Assembly (NCBI RefSeq): GCF_018863415.1
Contig: NZ_JAHKSN010000005.1
Span: 124,001-188,000, forward strand
Source: Deinococcus aestuarii
GTDB taxonomy: Bacteria > Deinococcota > Deinococci > Deinococcales > Deinococcaceae
Length of the DNA stretch: 64,000 bases
Direction: 5' to 3'
Shown here: positions 27,401 through 35,565 of the stretch, one piece after another
How the letters are laid out: every line of letters begins with the position of its first letter
Numbering within the stretch: the first letter of the stretch is position 1
Made by a program: the position numbers and the translations under genes
Notes under the pieces: model-generated
The model's input: the letters and a program-made list of their open reading frames with translations, nothing else
The model's database searches: none
What the model was told of the DNA's origin: nothing

Positions 27401-27554
27401 TGAGGCTCGCGCAGGGAACCTCCCGCAGCACCTGCGCGGCGAGGTGGGTCTTGCCGATGCCCGGCTCGCCCCACACCCCCAGCGTCACGCCGAGCCGTCT
27501 GGACACCACGGCGCCCAGGCCGCGAGCGATGCTGGTGACGACCTCCTGCCGCAC
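24474..27554 (-). CDS. AAA/NACHT-like ATPase-TPR regulator with C-terminal winged helix and BTAD domains
   Basis: The 1026-aa protein starts at GTG 27554, almost at the ATPase domain. Walker A GEPGIGKT is at residues 29-36 and Walker B-like VLHLEDVH follows. A long TPR region (about 330-780) comes next, then a linker of Pro, then a winged-helix module (MTVLGAFGLWRGDRAAPYRGRKRAELLAYLL, from about 812) and a BTAD-type helical domain to the end. SARP/AfsR-type activators normally carry these DNA-binding domains at the N-terminus, as the gene at 48062 does. The inverted order is unusual. It is divergent from the Type ISP-like methylase, a possible target. Confidence 0.85.
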   Translation of the reverse strand: MRQEVVTSIARGLGAVVSRRLGVTLGVWGEPGIGKTHLAAQVLREVPCASLSVPAALPVTELLGALPRPRQLPAWAGGQLDRLGRGEPPKPETLAATLATVLAALAPFVLHLEDVHEAAEDHLARLAGVGRAVRRSRGVGLLATSRAELPPPFLSRRLTPLGPDEVAALLGREVGVAVPPEAVAWVHARTGGNPLFALEFTRALTRQGFLWSDGLHWHWRAPPEDAVPLTVEALIAQLTASLPHPQARAVLEARALLGPLPDEDTWRGAAGVGPGAFDHARAALRRGGLLRGDDLAHPLIGEVVARDLPRERRRAYARGAVRVLMGRDPARAVDLIGPADLGEEEERALLRRAIEQARGRQDSRLAARLLGLAAERAHGGERARLALEAEELLRPDGSEPERARLARLALDAQPGHRGARLRLAGAYAAMGRDHEVEALVRALPEAERGEVRWTDVVFHAQAQSTHAVEALRTWHAHPELAQRPGSMLRAANVHANLGEFAQAERLIARGLALPDLPAHMHAALSRLLAFIRSEQGHFGEAERLFDRSLAWLETHGSAGTVAACQYERSFNLSRLGRYGEALGALNVATRRYAEAGWVQYAANARTLLGVTLGRLGRFAEAEATLLEAQGTLSRLDVTYSLANCEWELGLLYADWRPPHGGALAHKFARDALAHARSLANPRPLLTALCVAARVEAWQGDPARALGLAGEAAALDSSSVEDAYGRDVALALALEANGQTGQARACWQQAVTRTRVPEYRHEAELELARLEGDAARAASLLAWFEEVGLGALAGRARRYFPARPPAPAPPPSPPARMTVLGAFGLWRGDRAAPYRGRKRAELLAYLLEARIAGRGEVSALDLVDALYPGAPEAGARRTLKQQVYLIRSGLGQDAVLSTPNGYALGAVSSDAEDFLAGGDAELWRGAYLEGLGEGWLPGVRDALALALRARVEALLARGAPDLGRLARVLCEVEPYDQEALRLAVRALRAQGQTAAAHALYAERRAALLEVGECLPALPEGFLAGAHP

Positions 27555-27721
27555 GGAACCCGCCTTCCCTTCTTCCCCAAGGGGTTCCTCCCAGGGTAAC
27601 GGCCGCGCCTGAGAGGCGGGAGAGAGGGCGGCGAGGCGACTCCCGGCCCGCCGCCCCCCCCCCATCCCCCGGAACCTGCCCGGGGCGCCGACTTCCGCCC
27701 TCGCCCCCCGGCCCGCGCGCC

Positions 27722-27727
27722 TATGCT
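27722..27727 (+). promoter_or_regulatory. -10 box close to the methylase start
   Basis: TATGCT ends 8 nt before ATG 27736, consistent with a very short or absent leader. No clear -35 box. Confidence 0.4.
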
Positions 27728-27735
27728 GGGCGTCC

Positions 27736-30700
27736 ATGCCGAGCCTCTCTCCCTACCTCGCCGCGCTCCGGGACACGCGGGCGACGGACCTCGCCACGCC
27801 GGAGAACTCGTACCTGCCCCACCTGAAGCCGCTCTTGGAGGCGGCCCTGGAGACGCTCTCGCCGCGCGTCGGCGTGCTCACGCACCCCAGGGACCGGGCG
27901 GGCGCGGGCCTCGCAGACGCCGCCCTCGTTGAGGCGGGCAGCGGTGACCTCGTGGCCGCCGTCGAGGCCGAGGCGCCCACCACCAGCCTCGCCTTCCCGC
28001 CCACGACCGCCGGGGGCGAGGAGGCGTGGGAGCAGGCCCGGCGCTACTCGGCGCACCTCGGCCCCACCCTGCTGACCAACTTCGTGGACTTCGTGCTCGT
28101 CGAGGATGGCCGGGAGGTGCGGCGCGTCAGCCTCGGGGCCTGGGGTGACCTCCTGACGGGTGCGGAGGTCGGCGAGCGGACCGGCGCGGACCTCTTCGAC
28201 CTGCTGCGCGACTGGGCGACGCGGCGCCGCGCCGTCACCAAACCCGCCGACCTCGCCGACCGCCTCGCCAACTACGCGCGGGCGGCCCTCTCCCGGCTGG
28301 AGGCCAAGGAGGACGACGGGCTGGGCAGCCTGCGGCGCACCCTCAAGGACGCGCTGGGGCTGCACTTCAACGACCGGCAGGGCGAGCACTTCTTCCGCTC
28401 GACCCTGGTGCAGACGCTCTTTTACGGGCTGTTCAGCGCCTTCGTGCTGTGGGTGCGGGAGGGCCACGCCCCGCGCGACTTCCGCTGGCGTGACGCCGCC
28501 GACTACCTGCGCCTGCCCGTGATCTCCGCCATTTTCGAGGAGGCCAGCAAGGCGAGCACCCTGCGCCGACTCGACCTGCGCGCCCCCATCGAGTGGGCGG
28601 AGGCCACTTTGCAGCGGGTGGACGAGGAAGCCTTCTTCGCCGCCTTCGCCGAGGAGCACGCCATCCAGTACTTCTACGAGCCCTTTCTGGAGGCGTTCGA
28701 CCCGGACCTCCGCGAGCAGCTCGGCGTGTGGTACACCCCGCCCGAGGTCGTCGCGTATCAGGTCCGAAAGGTCCACGAGGTCTTGCAGCGTGACCTCGGG
28801 GTCGAGGACGGCCTCGCCGACGAGGGCGTGGTCGTGCTGGACCCCGCCACCGGCACGGGCTCGTACATGCTGGAGGTCGCCCGCGTGATCCACGCCCACC
28901 TCGCCGAGATCAGGCCCGCCACCGCCGCCGCGCGCACGAGCCAGGCCCTGCGAACGCGCGTCTTCGGCTTCGAGATTCTGCCCGCCCCCTTCGTCGTCGC
29001 GCACATGCAGGCGGGGCTGCTCCTCCAGCACCTCGGCGCCCCCCTGGCTGGCGGCGAGCGCGTGGGCATCTACCTCACCAACGCCCTCACCGGCTGGAAC
29101 CCCAGGGACGACGCCAAGCGGCAGCTCGACTTCGCGGAGTTCGAGCAGGAACGCGAGGCCGCCCAGAGCGTCAAGCGTGACGCGAGGATTCTCGTGATGA
29201 TCGGCAACCCGCCCTACAACCGCTTCAGCGGCGTGGCCGAGGACGAGGAAGCCGACCTGATCGCCCCGTACAAGGCGGGCCTTCAGGAGAGGTGGCGGGT
29301 CCGCAAGCAGCTTCTCGACGACCTCTACATCCGCTTTTTCCGGCTCGCCGAGTGGCGCCTGAGCGAGAACGGGCAGCGGCGCGGCGTCGTGAGCTTCATC
29401 AGCAATTCCTCGTGGCTCACGGGCCTGAGCCACCCCGTCATGCGCGAGCACCTGCTGAACAACTTCGACCGGGTGTGGGTGGACAATCTTCAGGGGAGCG
29501 CCCTCGCCCGTGAGCGGTCGGAGCGCGGGGCCTCCGACATGAGCATCTTCTCGAACGAGTACAACCCCCGGGGCATCCGTCCGGGTGTCGCCATTGCGAC
29601 CCTTGTGGACACGGGTGTAGGCAAAGCCGACGACATGGCGGAGGTTCATTACCGGGAGTTCTGGGGCTCCGTGAAAGCCAAAAAGGCCGCGCTCACCGAG
29701 GACGTGGAGCCCTATCACCGCCTCACGCCGCAGGAGCGCACGCGCTGGGTCCTCGCCGCGACGGGAGAGGCAAGTCATTACCTCGATTGGCCGACGGTGC
29801 CTGAGCTGTTCCCCGCCATGTTTAACGGGGTGATGACGGCGCGGGATGGAGTCGTCACGGACATCGAAGAGGCTCGCCTTAAACGGCGAATTCAGGACTA
29901 CTTCGATTCCACCATTTCGGACGATGAGCTTCGGCGACGGCACGGTGACGTGCTCACGGACAGCTATCAGTACGATGCGAGCGCAGTCAGACAGACGATG
30001 CTCGCTCGGGGTATAGATGACGCGGCCTTCCGTACCGTCATGTACCGTCCGTTTGACAACCGCTTTGTTTACAACGAAACCCGTGGAAAGCTCGTGGCAC
30101 GCTCAAGCCCGGAATTCTTGCCTCACGTTTTCGACGGTAATCTCTTCCTCAACACCACGAGGCGGCAGCGGCGGACTGGTGCGTGGGATCTTCTTTCGTT
30201 GACACCGTATCTCACCGACTTGCACGTCCACGAGCCGGACGCGCGTTCGTTCCCCCTCTTCCTGCGCGTGTCCGACATGTTCGGCGAGCATCTGGAGCCC
30301 AACGTCTCGCCGGACGTGCTCCGGGCGGCGTGCGCCCTGTTCGGCGTGGTGCCCGCGTCGAACGGGCCGCAGGACGACGCGGTGCTGGGGATCGCCGACC
30401 ACCTCTTCCACCATGCGGTGGCCGTCTTGCAGTCGCCCGCCTACCGCCGGGACAACGACGGGTTTCTGCGGCAGGACTGGCCGCGCGTGCCCCTGCCGAG
30501 GACGCGGGAGGCGCTGGAGGCGTCGGCGGAACTCGGTCGCCGGGTGGCCGCGCTGCTCCGGCCGGACGTGGCGGTCCCCGGCGTGACACGCGGCAGGCTG
30601 GCCGAGGGGTTGCGGGACCTCGGCACGCCCACCCTGGCGGACGGCACCCCGGTCCGGGAGGGCGACCCGCTGGCGCTGACGGTGCGCTACACCGGGCGCG

Positions 30701-31029
30701 GCCGGCACGAGGGGGCGAGCGGGCGGCTGTGGTGGTCGCCGGGCGGGTACTGGGCGAACGTGCCTGTGGAGGTCTGGAACTTCTCCATCGGCGGCTACCC
30801 GGTGCTGAAAAAATGGCTGTCCTACCGCCACCGGGACGACCTCGGGCGCCCCCTGACGCTGGACGAGGTGGAGTACGTGCAAGACCTCGTGCGCCGCATC
30901 CGCGCATTGATCGACCTCGGCGGCGACCTCGACGAGAACTACGCCGCGGTGACGACGGCCACCCCGGAGGCCGTGCAGGGTCAGGAGGAAGACCCGGAGC
31001 GGTGGACGCGAGAAGAGGCGTCCCCCTGA
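27736..31029 (+). CDS. Type ISP-like N6-adenine DNA methyltransferase/specificity protein
   Basis: The 1097-aa protein has an N-terminal coupler-like part (about 1-320) and the motif GVWYTPPEVVAYQ (from 331). The SAM motif DPATGTGSYMLEV is at 369 and catalytic motif IV NPPYNRFSG at 491-499. A long C-terminal target-recognition region ends in a DUF-type module (SIGGYPVLKKWLSYR). This matches the methylase-coupler-TRD part of Type ISP enzymes. The Mrr-like nuclease and helicase that would precede it are missing. So it is a solitary methylase or a specialised short form. The region about 29580-30230 has clearly lower GC and different codon use. Confidence 0.85.
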   Translation: MPSLSPYLAALRDTRATDLATPENSYLPHLKPLLEAALETLSPRVGVLTHPRDRAGAGLADAALVEAGSGDLVAAVEAEAPTTSLAFPPTTAGGEEAWEQARRYSAHLGPTLLTNFVDFVLVEDGREVRRVSLGAWGDLLTGAEVGERTGADLFDLLRDWATRRRAVTKPADLADRLANYARAALSRLEAKEDDGLGSLRRTLKDALGLHFNDRQGEHFFRSTLVQTLFYGLFSAFVLWVREGHAPRDFRWRDAADYLRLPVISAIFEEASKASTLRRLDLRAPIEWAEATLQRVDEEAFFAAFAEEHAIQYFYEPFLEAFDPDLREQLGVWYTPPEVVAYQVRKVHEVLQRDLGVEDGLADEGVVVLDPATGTGSYMLEVARVIHAHLAEIRPATAAARTSQALRTRVFGFEILPAPFVVAHMQAGLLLQHLGAPLAGGERVGIYLTNALTGWNPRDDAKRQLDFAEFEQEREAAQSVKRDARILVMIGNPPYNRFSGVAEDEEADLIAPYKAGLQERWRVRKQLLDDLYIRFFRLAEWRLSENGQRRGVVSFISNSSWLTGLSHPVMREHLLNNFDRVWVDNLQGSALARERSERGASDMSIFSNEYNPRGIRPGVAIATLVDTGVGKADDMAEVHYREFWGSVKAKKAALTEDVEPYHRLTPQERTRWVLAATGEASHYLDWPTVPELFPAMFNGVMTARDGVVTDIEEARLKRRIQDYFDSTISDDELRRRHGDVLTDSYQYDASAVRQTMLARGIDDAAFRTVMYRPFDNRFVYNETRGKLVARSSPEFLPHVFDGNLFLNTTRRQRRTGAWDLLSLTPYLTDLHVHEPDARSFPLFLRVSDMFGEHLEPNVSPDVLRAACALFGVVPASNGPQDDAVLGIADHLFHHAVAVLQSPAYRRDNDGFLRQDWPRVPLPRTREALEASAELGRRVAALLRPDVAVPGVTRGRLAEGLRDLGTPTLADGTPVREGDPLALTVRYTGRGRHEGASGRLWWSPGGYWANVPVEVWNFSIGGYPVLKKWLSYRHRDDLGRPLTLDEVEYVQDLVRRIRALIDLGGDLDENYAAVTTATPEAVQGQEEDPERWTREEASP

Positions 31030-31177
31030 ACGCGAGGGTCGGCCACCGCGTGACCACGTTCCTCCGCCGAAGACCCCGAGCGGCGGGAGGCGATGCTCAG
31101 GACCCGGCGCCCGGTGACGCTCGCGGCGGATGGGTCGGCTGCCGACGGGATGACCGCCGTTCACCTGCGAGAACCCT

Positions 31178-32440
31178 TCAGCGTTCGGCCAGCGGACCCG
31201 CCTCGGCCCCCGCGCGGGCCGTCACGATCCCGCGCGAGGCCGCCCAGGCGCCGATATCGGCCCCTTGCAGAGCGGTCGCCATCAGCTCGGGGAAGAAGTC
31301 CGGCGTGCAGGCGAAGACGGGGATGCCCAGGGCCGCCAGCCGCGCGGCGTTGTCGTGGTCGTAGCTCGGCCTGCCGTCGTCGTCGAGGGCCAGCAACACG
31401 ATCACGCGGGCCCCCAGCTCGCGGAACTCGTTTAAGCGGCGGATCATCTCGGCGCTGCCCGAGCCCTCGTACAGGTCGGAGATCAGAACGAAGGTATGCT
31501 CCTCGGGGTTGGTCAGCAGGCCCCGGCAGTAGCGCAGGGCCAGCGGCGTATCGTTGCCGCCGCCGAGCTGCACGCCGAACAGCACGTCCACCGGGTCGGC
31601 GAGGTGGTCGGTGAGGTCCACGACCGTCGTGTCGTACACGACCACGTTCGTCTTCAGGGCCGGGAGGCTCGCCAGCACCGCGCCGAAGATGCCCGCGTAC
31701 ACGACGCTCGACGCCATGCTGCCCGACTGGTCCACGCAGAGGGTCACGGCCTTGAGCTGCCGCCGGGCGCGCCCGTAGCCCACCAGCCGCTCGGGAATCA
31801 CGCTGCGGCGCTCGGGGTCGTAGGTCCGCAGGTTCTTGAGAAGGGTGCGGCCCCAGTCCACCTCGTTCTGGCGGGGGCGCAGGTTGCGCTGCGAGCGGTT
31901 GAGGCTGCCCGTAACGGCGCTGCGCAGCGGCTCGGCGAGGCGGGCCTGAAGGTCCTCCACCACCCGCGCCACCACCTGCCGCGCGAGCGCCTTGGCCTGG
32001 TCCGGCATGGCGTCCTTGAGGCTGATCAGGGTGGCGGCCATGTGCACGTCGGGTTGCAGGTGCTCCATGAGTTCGGGTTCGAGCAGCATGGTTTTCAGGT
32101 TCAGCCGCTCCACCGCGTCCCCCTGCATGACCTGCACCGCCGACTGCGGAAAGAGGTCGCGGACCTCGCCCAGCCACGCGGCCACCGCCGGGGCGCTCTT
32201 GCCGAAGCCCACGTTGCGGTGCGACTTGCGGCCCCCCTGCGGCTTCTCGGTTTGCAGGGTGAAGGGCGCGCCGTCGTACAGCGAGGCCAGCGCCGCGTCG
32301 AGACGGCGGTCGTGCTCGCCCAGCTCGCAGCCGATGCCGTCGGCGCTCTCGCCCTTCGCGGTCTCGCCGCCCAGCAGCAGACGCCAGCGGCGCAGACGTT
32401 CTTGCTCGGGAGTCAGGTTCTGTGGGGCGGGTTCAGTCAT
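31178..32440 (-). CDS. VWA (von Willebrand factor A) domain protein of the MoxR/DUF5682 module
   Basis: The 420-aa protein has an N-terminal helical part (about 1-225) and a C-terminal VWA domain with a full MIDAS motif DQSGSM (from D237), then TPLALRYCRGLL and LISDLYEG. VWA proteins paired with MoxR ATPases act as metal-dependent substrate adaptors in chelatase- or chaperone-like complexes. The ATG overlaps the stop of the DUF5682 gene by 4 nt, so it is the last gene of the leftward operon. Soluble, no signal peptide. Confidence 0.88.
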   Translation of the reverse strand: MTEPAPQNLTPEQERLRRWRLLLGGETAKGESADGIGCELGEHDRRLDAALASLYDGAPFTLQTEKPQGGRKSHRNVGFGKSAPAVAAWLGEVRDLFPQSAVQVMQGDAVERLNLKTMLLEPELMEHLQPDVHMAATLISLKDAMPDQAKALARQVVARVVEDLQARLAEPLRSAVTGSLNRSQRNLRPRQNEVDWGRTLLKNLRTYDPERRSVIPERLVGYGRARRQLKAVTLCVDQSGSMASSVVYAGIFGAVLASLPALKTNVVVYDTTVVDLTDHLADPVDVLFGVQLGGGNDTPLALRYCRGLLTNPEEHTFVLISDLYEGSGSAEMIRRLNEFRELGARVIVLLALDDDGRPSYDHDNAARLAALGIPVFACTPDFFPELMATALQGADIGAWAASRGIVTARAGAEAGPLAER

Positions 32441-34686
32441 TGGGCATCTCCAATCGGCAGGGTGACACCGAGCAGCCGCAGCACGACGGGCACTACGGCG
32501 GCTCCCAGGTCGCCATTCACCTGCGCGGCCTGTTCGGCGCGTTCCAGGCCGCGCAACTCCTCGCCCAGCCTCTTGCGGGCGTGCGGTTCCAGGCGCGAGA
32601 GGGCGCGGCGCAGGGGGGGCAGCACCTCACCGAAGGCGTCCGGGTCGAGTTCCGTCACCCAGGCGTCGAGCAGGGCCAGGGCCGCCGGGTCATGCCGCAG
32701 CGTCCCGCCGTCCTCGCCGATGAAGCCGCCCAGCCACGCGGCCACGTCGGGCGGGGGTGCCCCCGGCGCGAGGGCCGCCGCGAGCCTGGATTGCACCTGT
32801 TCGGCGTCGAGGATGCCCCGGTCGCGCAGCCGGTTCACGGCGTCGCCGCGCAGGAGGGGCGCGGTGCCCTCGGCGTCCAGGGCGTGCAGGGCCGCCACCC
32901 ACTCGCCGCTCGCCTCCGGGTCGTCGAGGAGGCGCACCGCCGCGTCGGCCCCCACGATCTGGCCGTGGAGTGTTGCCGCGGCCTCCTCGCCCAGCCCGTG
33001 CGCGGCGTTGGGCAGTCCGGCGGCGGCGCGGGCCACCAGGGTACGGAACACGGGCCGCAGGTCGTCGCCCTCGCGCGCCCTCACGTCGCCGTAGCGGGCC
33101 AGCCGCGCCAGGGGCGGCAGCGAGAGCAGCAGCGCGGCGGTGTCGGCGTCGGCGGCACGGGCGTCCAGCCGCGCGAGCGTGAAGTCGGCGGCACCCGGCA
33201 GCCCGCACAGCCGCGTCACCTCCAGCAGCGCCGAGAGGGCGCCCAGGTCCGGGGCCCGCCGCGCCCGGGAGATCGCCGCCGCGTTCGCCGCACGCACCAG
33301 CGTATTGCCGTAGCGGCTCGCCTCGACGAGGCGCACGCTAAATTCCGGCTCCCAGCGCAGGGTCCACGCCTCCTTGAAGGTGCCCGCGCCCCGGCTGGCG
33401 GCCTCCCTCGCCCACGGCACACCTAGCAGGTTCAGGCGGTGGAAGAGCTGCGAGCGGCCCAGGCCCGCGTCCTCGCGCAGGTCGAGGGTGACCTCGCGGG
33501 TCACGGCCTCGCGCTTCAGGCGCAGCCGGGCCAGCGTTCCTGCCAGGTCCTGTTCCAGCGGCACGGCGGGCACGCCGGAAGGCACGCTGCCCAGCGCCTC
33601 ACCCACGAACAGTTCCTCGGAGAGCAGGCGCAGCGGGGTGTCGGAATCCCAGGCGAAGACGGCCCGGGTGGCGTCGGTCAGCTCGTCCAGGCCCGCCAGG
33701 CTCCGCCCACGCAGGGTCGCCAGGGCCTCGGCCAGCCGCACCGCGTCGATGACCTGGGCGCTTGACGCGTCCAGCCCACGTTCGCGCAGCAGCCGCGCCG
33801 AGCGGGTCAGCCAGCGCTCGCTGACCTGCATGGGCGTGCCGTAGAGGTGCGCGTACCAGCCCGGCGACGTGACGCCCGCCCCGTAGCCGCTCGCCTGCGT
33901 GAGCCGCCCGTGCGTCCAGGGGGTGATGGTGAGGGCGACTTTCGCCCTGGGGAGGTTCTTGACGCGTGCCGGGTCGGCCTTCGCCTCGCGCGCCAGCACT
34001 TCGGGGGTGAGGGCGTGGGCATGCCACGCGCCGCAGACCACGGCCACGCTGTCGCGCCCCAGGGCCGCGCGGATGGTCTGACGCATCTGCGCCTCACGGA
34101 TCAGGTCGCGCTCGGAAGTGTGCCCGTCCTCGTCCTCGCGCACCGCCGCCATGACCTCGGCAATCGCCGCGAAGACCGCCTCGCCCTCTCCGCGCGACTC
34201 GACCAGGGCGTCCCACCAGCGCTCGAAGTCGCTGTAACCCGCCGCCCGGGCCAGCAGCGCGAGCGGATCGGCGCGCACGGCGTCGGCATGAGAGGTGAGC
34301 GTCCCCTCGGCGTCAGGGTCGGTCTCGGCGGGGGTCTCCCCTTCCTCCCCCTCACTTTTTGCTGGAGGCGCGAGGGTCACGCTGGCGGGCAGGTCCATGA
34401 AGGCCACCGGTACGCCGCGCGCTAGGGCCCAGCGGATCGCCACGAACTCGGGACTGAACTCGGCCAACGGGTAGAACACCGAGCGCTCGGGCTGGCCCTG
34501 CACATGCGCCATGACCGCGACGGGGGGCGTGAGGGCGGGGTCGTTCAGGAAGGGCAGCAGGCCGTCGGCATCCACCGGCCCCTCGATGAGCAGCGTGGCG
34601 GGCGGGTTGGCCTCCAGCGCTCGCGCCACGCTGCGCGCCGAACCGGGGCCGTGGTGGCGGATGGGGTAGATGGTGAGGTCAGACAT
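32437..34686 (-). CDS. DUF5682 family protein
   Basis: The 749-aa protein opens IYPIRHHGPGSARSVARALEANPPATLLIEGPVDADGLLPFL, the DUF5682 signature, related to the ChaN/TraB/erythromycin-esterase-like superfamily. A later VAVVCGAWHAHAL motif carries conserved His residues. The remainder (about 330-749) is helical and repeat-like. The family is nearly always encoded with MoxR, VWA, DUF5691 and SWIM proteins; its activity is unknown. GGAG precedes ATG 34686. In this window a VapBC pair, divergently oriented, separates it from the moxR gene. Confidence 0.87.
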   Translation of the reverse strand: MSDLTIYPIRHHGPGSARSVARALEANPPATLLIEGPVDADGLLPFLNDPALTPPVAVMAHVQGQPERSVFYPLAEFSPEFVAIRWALARGVPVAFMDLPASVTLAPPAKSEGEEGETPAETDPDAEGTLTSHADAVRADPLALLARAAGYSDFERWWDALVESRGEGEAVFAAIAEVMAAVREDEDGHTSERDLIREAQMRQTIRAALGRDSVAVVCGAWHAHALTPEVLAREAKADPARVKNLPRAKVALTITPWTHGRLTQASGYGAGVTSPGWYAHLYGTPMQVSERWLTRSARLLRERGLDASSAQVIDAVRLAEALATLRGRSLAGLDELTDATRAVFAWDSDTPLRLLSEELFVGEALGSVPSGVPAVPLEQDLAGTLARLRLKREAVTREVTLDLREDAGLGRSQLFHRLNLLGVPWAREAASRGAGTFKEAWTLRWEPEFSVRLVEASRYGNTLVRAANAAAISRARRAPDLGALSALLEVTRLCGLPGAADFTLARLDARAADADTAALLLSLPPLARLARYGDVRAREGDDLRPVFRTLVARAAAGLPNAAHGLGEEAAATLHGQIVGADAAVRLLDDPEASGEWVAALHALDAEGTAPLLRGDAVNRLRDRGILDAEQVQSRLAAALAPGAPPPDVAAWLGGFIGEDGGTLRHDPAALALLDAWVTELDPDAFGEVLPPLRRALSRLEPHARKRLGEELRGLERAEQAAQVNGDLGAAVVPVVLRLLGVTLPIGDAQ
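34626..34666. repeat. 41-bp direct repeat, left copy (5' end of DUF5682 gene)
   Basis: These 41 bases recur exactly at 35437-35477 in the same orientation. This copy is inside the start of the intact DUF5682 gene. The pair brackets the VapBC genes. Confidence 0.8.
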
Positions 34687-34719
34687 AGCAACGCTCCAAA
34701 AGGGAATGTATCTACGGTA

Positions 34720-34725
34720 TATACT
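34720..34725 (+). promoter_or_regulatory. -10 box and AT-rich operator-like sequence for vapBC
   Basis: TATACT lies 17 nt before GTG 34743, inside an AT-rich stretch containing the palindrome GTATATAC (34717-34724). VapBC complexes usually bind such palindromes for autoregulation. Confidence 0.45.
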
Positions 34726-34742
34726 TGAGTGGAGGTGAACCC

Positions 34743-34973
34743 GTGACCCGCAGCCGAACGTTCAAGAGTGGCAACAGTCAGGCCGTCCGTATTCCACAGG
34801 AGCTTCAGTTGCCCTATGGCGAGGTGGAGATCGTTCGCCGGGGCCGGGACCTGATCATCACGCCGGTTCAGCGGCAAGACGGGCTTGCCATCTTCGAGGC
34901 CCTGACGGCCTTTGAAGGTCCCCTCGAACGGGAGCAGCCCAAGGCGCAGCAGGAACGGGAAGACTTGATGTGA
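34743..34973 (+). CDS. vapB: VapB-type (AbrB-like) antitoxin
   Basis: The 76-aa protein begins TRSRTFKSGNSQAVRIPQELQLPYGEVEIVRRGRDLIITP, the swapped-hairpin AbrB DNA-binding fold of VapB antitoxins. The acidic and Gln/Glu-rich C-terminal tail would block the toxin. GGAGGT lies 6 nt before GTG 34743. It overlaps the toxin gene by 4 nt. The pair sits opposite in orientation to the surrounding operon, inside it. Confidence 0.88.
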   Translation: MTRSRTFKSGNSQAVRIPQELQLPYGEVEIVRRGRDLIITPVQRQDGLAIFEALTAFEGPLEREQPKAQQEREDLM

Positions 34974-35401
34974 CCTCTCCTCTCCTCTACCTGCTCGACA
35001 CGAACATCTGCATCTTCACCATGAACCGCCGCCCAGAACAGGTCGGGCACAGGATGGGGGAGGTGACGGCAGCCGGGCACCGAATCGGCATCTCCAGCGT
35101 GACCCTGCATGAACTCTGGTACGGCGTGCGCCGCAGTGGCCGCCCGGAGCAGAACGCCGCCCGCCTGTCGGCCCTGACGCGGACGCTGGACGTGTTCGAC
35201 TTCGGCCCGGACGCCGCCGAAGCCGCCGCCGGGATTCGGGCCGCCCTGGCGGGAAGCGGCTCGCCCATCGGACCATACGACGTGCTGATCGCGGGTCATG
35301 CCCTGAGCCTGAACGCCCAGGTCGTCACGAACAACCTCGGGGAGTTTGCCCGCGTGCCGGGCTTGCGCTGCGAGGACTGGACGCGGGAAGAGGGGGATTG
35401 A
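34970..35401 (+). CDS. vapC: VapC-type PIN-domain ribonuclease toxin
   Basis: The 143-aa PIN domain has the acidic metal-binding residues in LLDTNICIF (D10), LHELWYG (E48) and PYDVLIAGHAL (D104) and the TNNLGEF segment near 120. Family members cleave tRNA or rRNA. GTG 34970 overlaps the antitoxin stop (ATGTGA), so the pair is coupled. Length is standard and the motifs are intact, so it is likely functional. Confidence 0.9.
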   Translation: MTSPLLYLLDTNICIFTMNRRPEQVGHRMGEVTAAGHRIGISSVTLHELWYGVRRSGRPEQNAARLSALTRTLDVFDFGPDAAEAAAGIRAALAGSGSPIGPYDVLIAGHALSLNAQVVTNNLGEFARVPGLRCEDWTREEGD

Positions 35402-35419
35402 GGGCGTCGTTGGCGTCCT

Positions 35420-35497
35420 GACCTCCAGCGCCCTTTCCACGCTGCGCGCCGAACCGGGGCCGTGGTGGCGGATGGGGAGGATGTGGAGTTGGAACAC
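35420..35497 (-). pseudogene. stub of a second DUF5682 gene
   Basis: From GTG 35497 the minus strand reads FQLHILPIRHHGPGSARSVE followed by RALEV. This matches the N-terminus of the intact DUF5682 protein (residues 4-24) with a few changes, then homology stops abruptly near the vapC end. It is a truncated paralogue or duplicated start left when the VapBC segment entered or when a tandem copy was deleted. Confidence 0.75.
35437..35477. repeat. 41-bp direct repeat, right copy (in the DUF5682 stub)
   Basis: Identical to 34626-34666. Flanks beyond the 41 bases are still similar but diverged, so the copies are homologous gene starts and not a transposon target duplication. Confidence 0.8.
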
Positions 35498-35565
35498 GGG
35501 GCCTCGTTTCGGTGCAAAAATCTGCTGTGCCTGATGAGAAGAGAAACACTTCGTGGTCAGAAGGA

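Noticed and set aside
24447..27599. 1050-codon plus-strand open frame opposite the AAA-TPR regulator
   Set aside because: No family resemblance and biased composition; the minus-strand protein has clear Walker A, TPR and BTAD features.
34626..35477. Insertion-sequence target-site duplication around vapBC
   Set aside because: The repeated 41 bp is part of a longer, diverged homologous gene start, there is no transposase and there are no terminal inverted repeats.
34868..35497. 209-codon minus-strand ORF over vapBC beginning with a DUF5682-like start
   Set aside because: Only the first 26 codons are homologous; the rest is the antisense of vapBC. Recorded as a stub instead.
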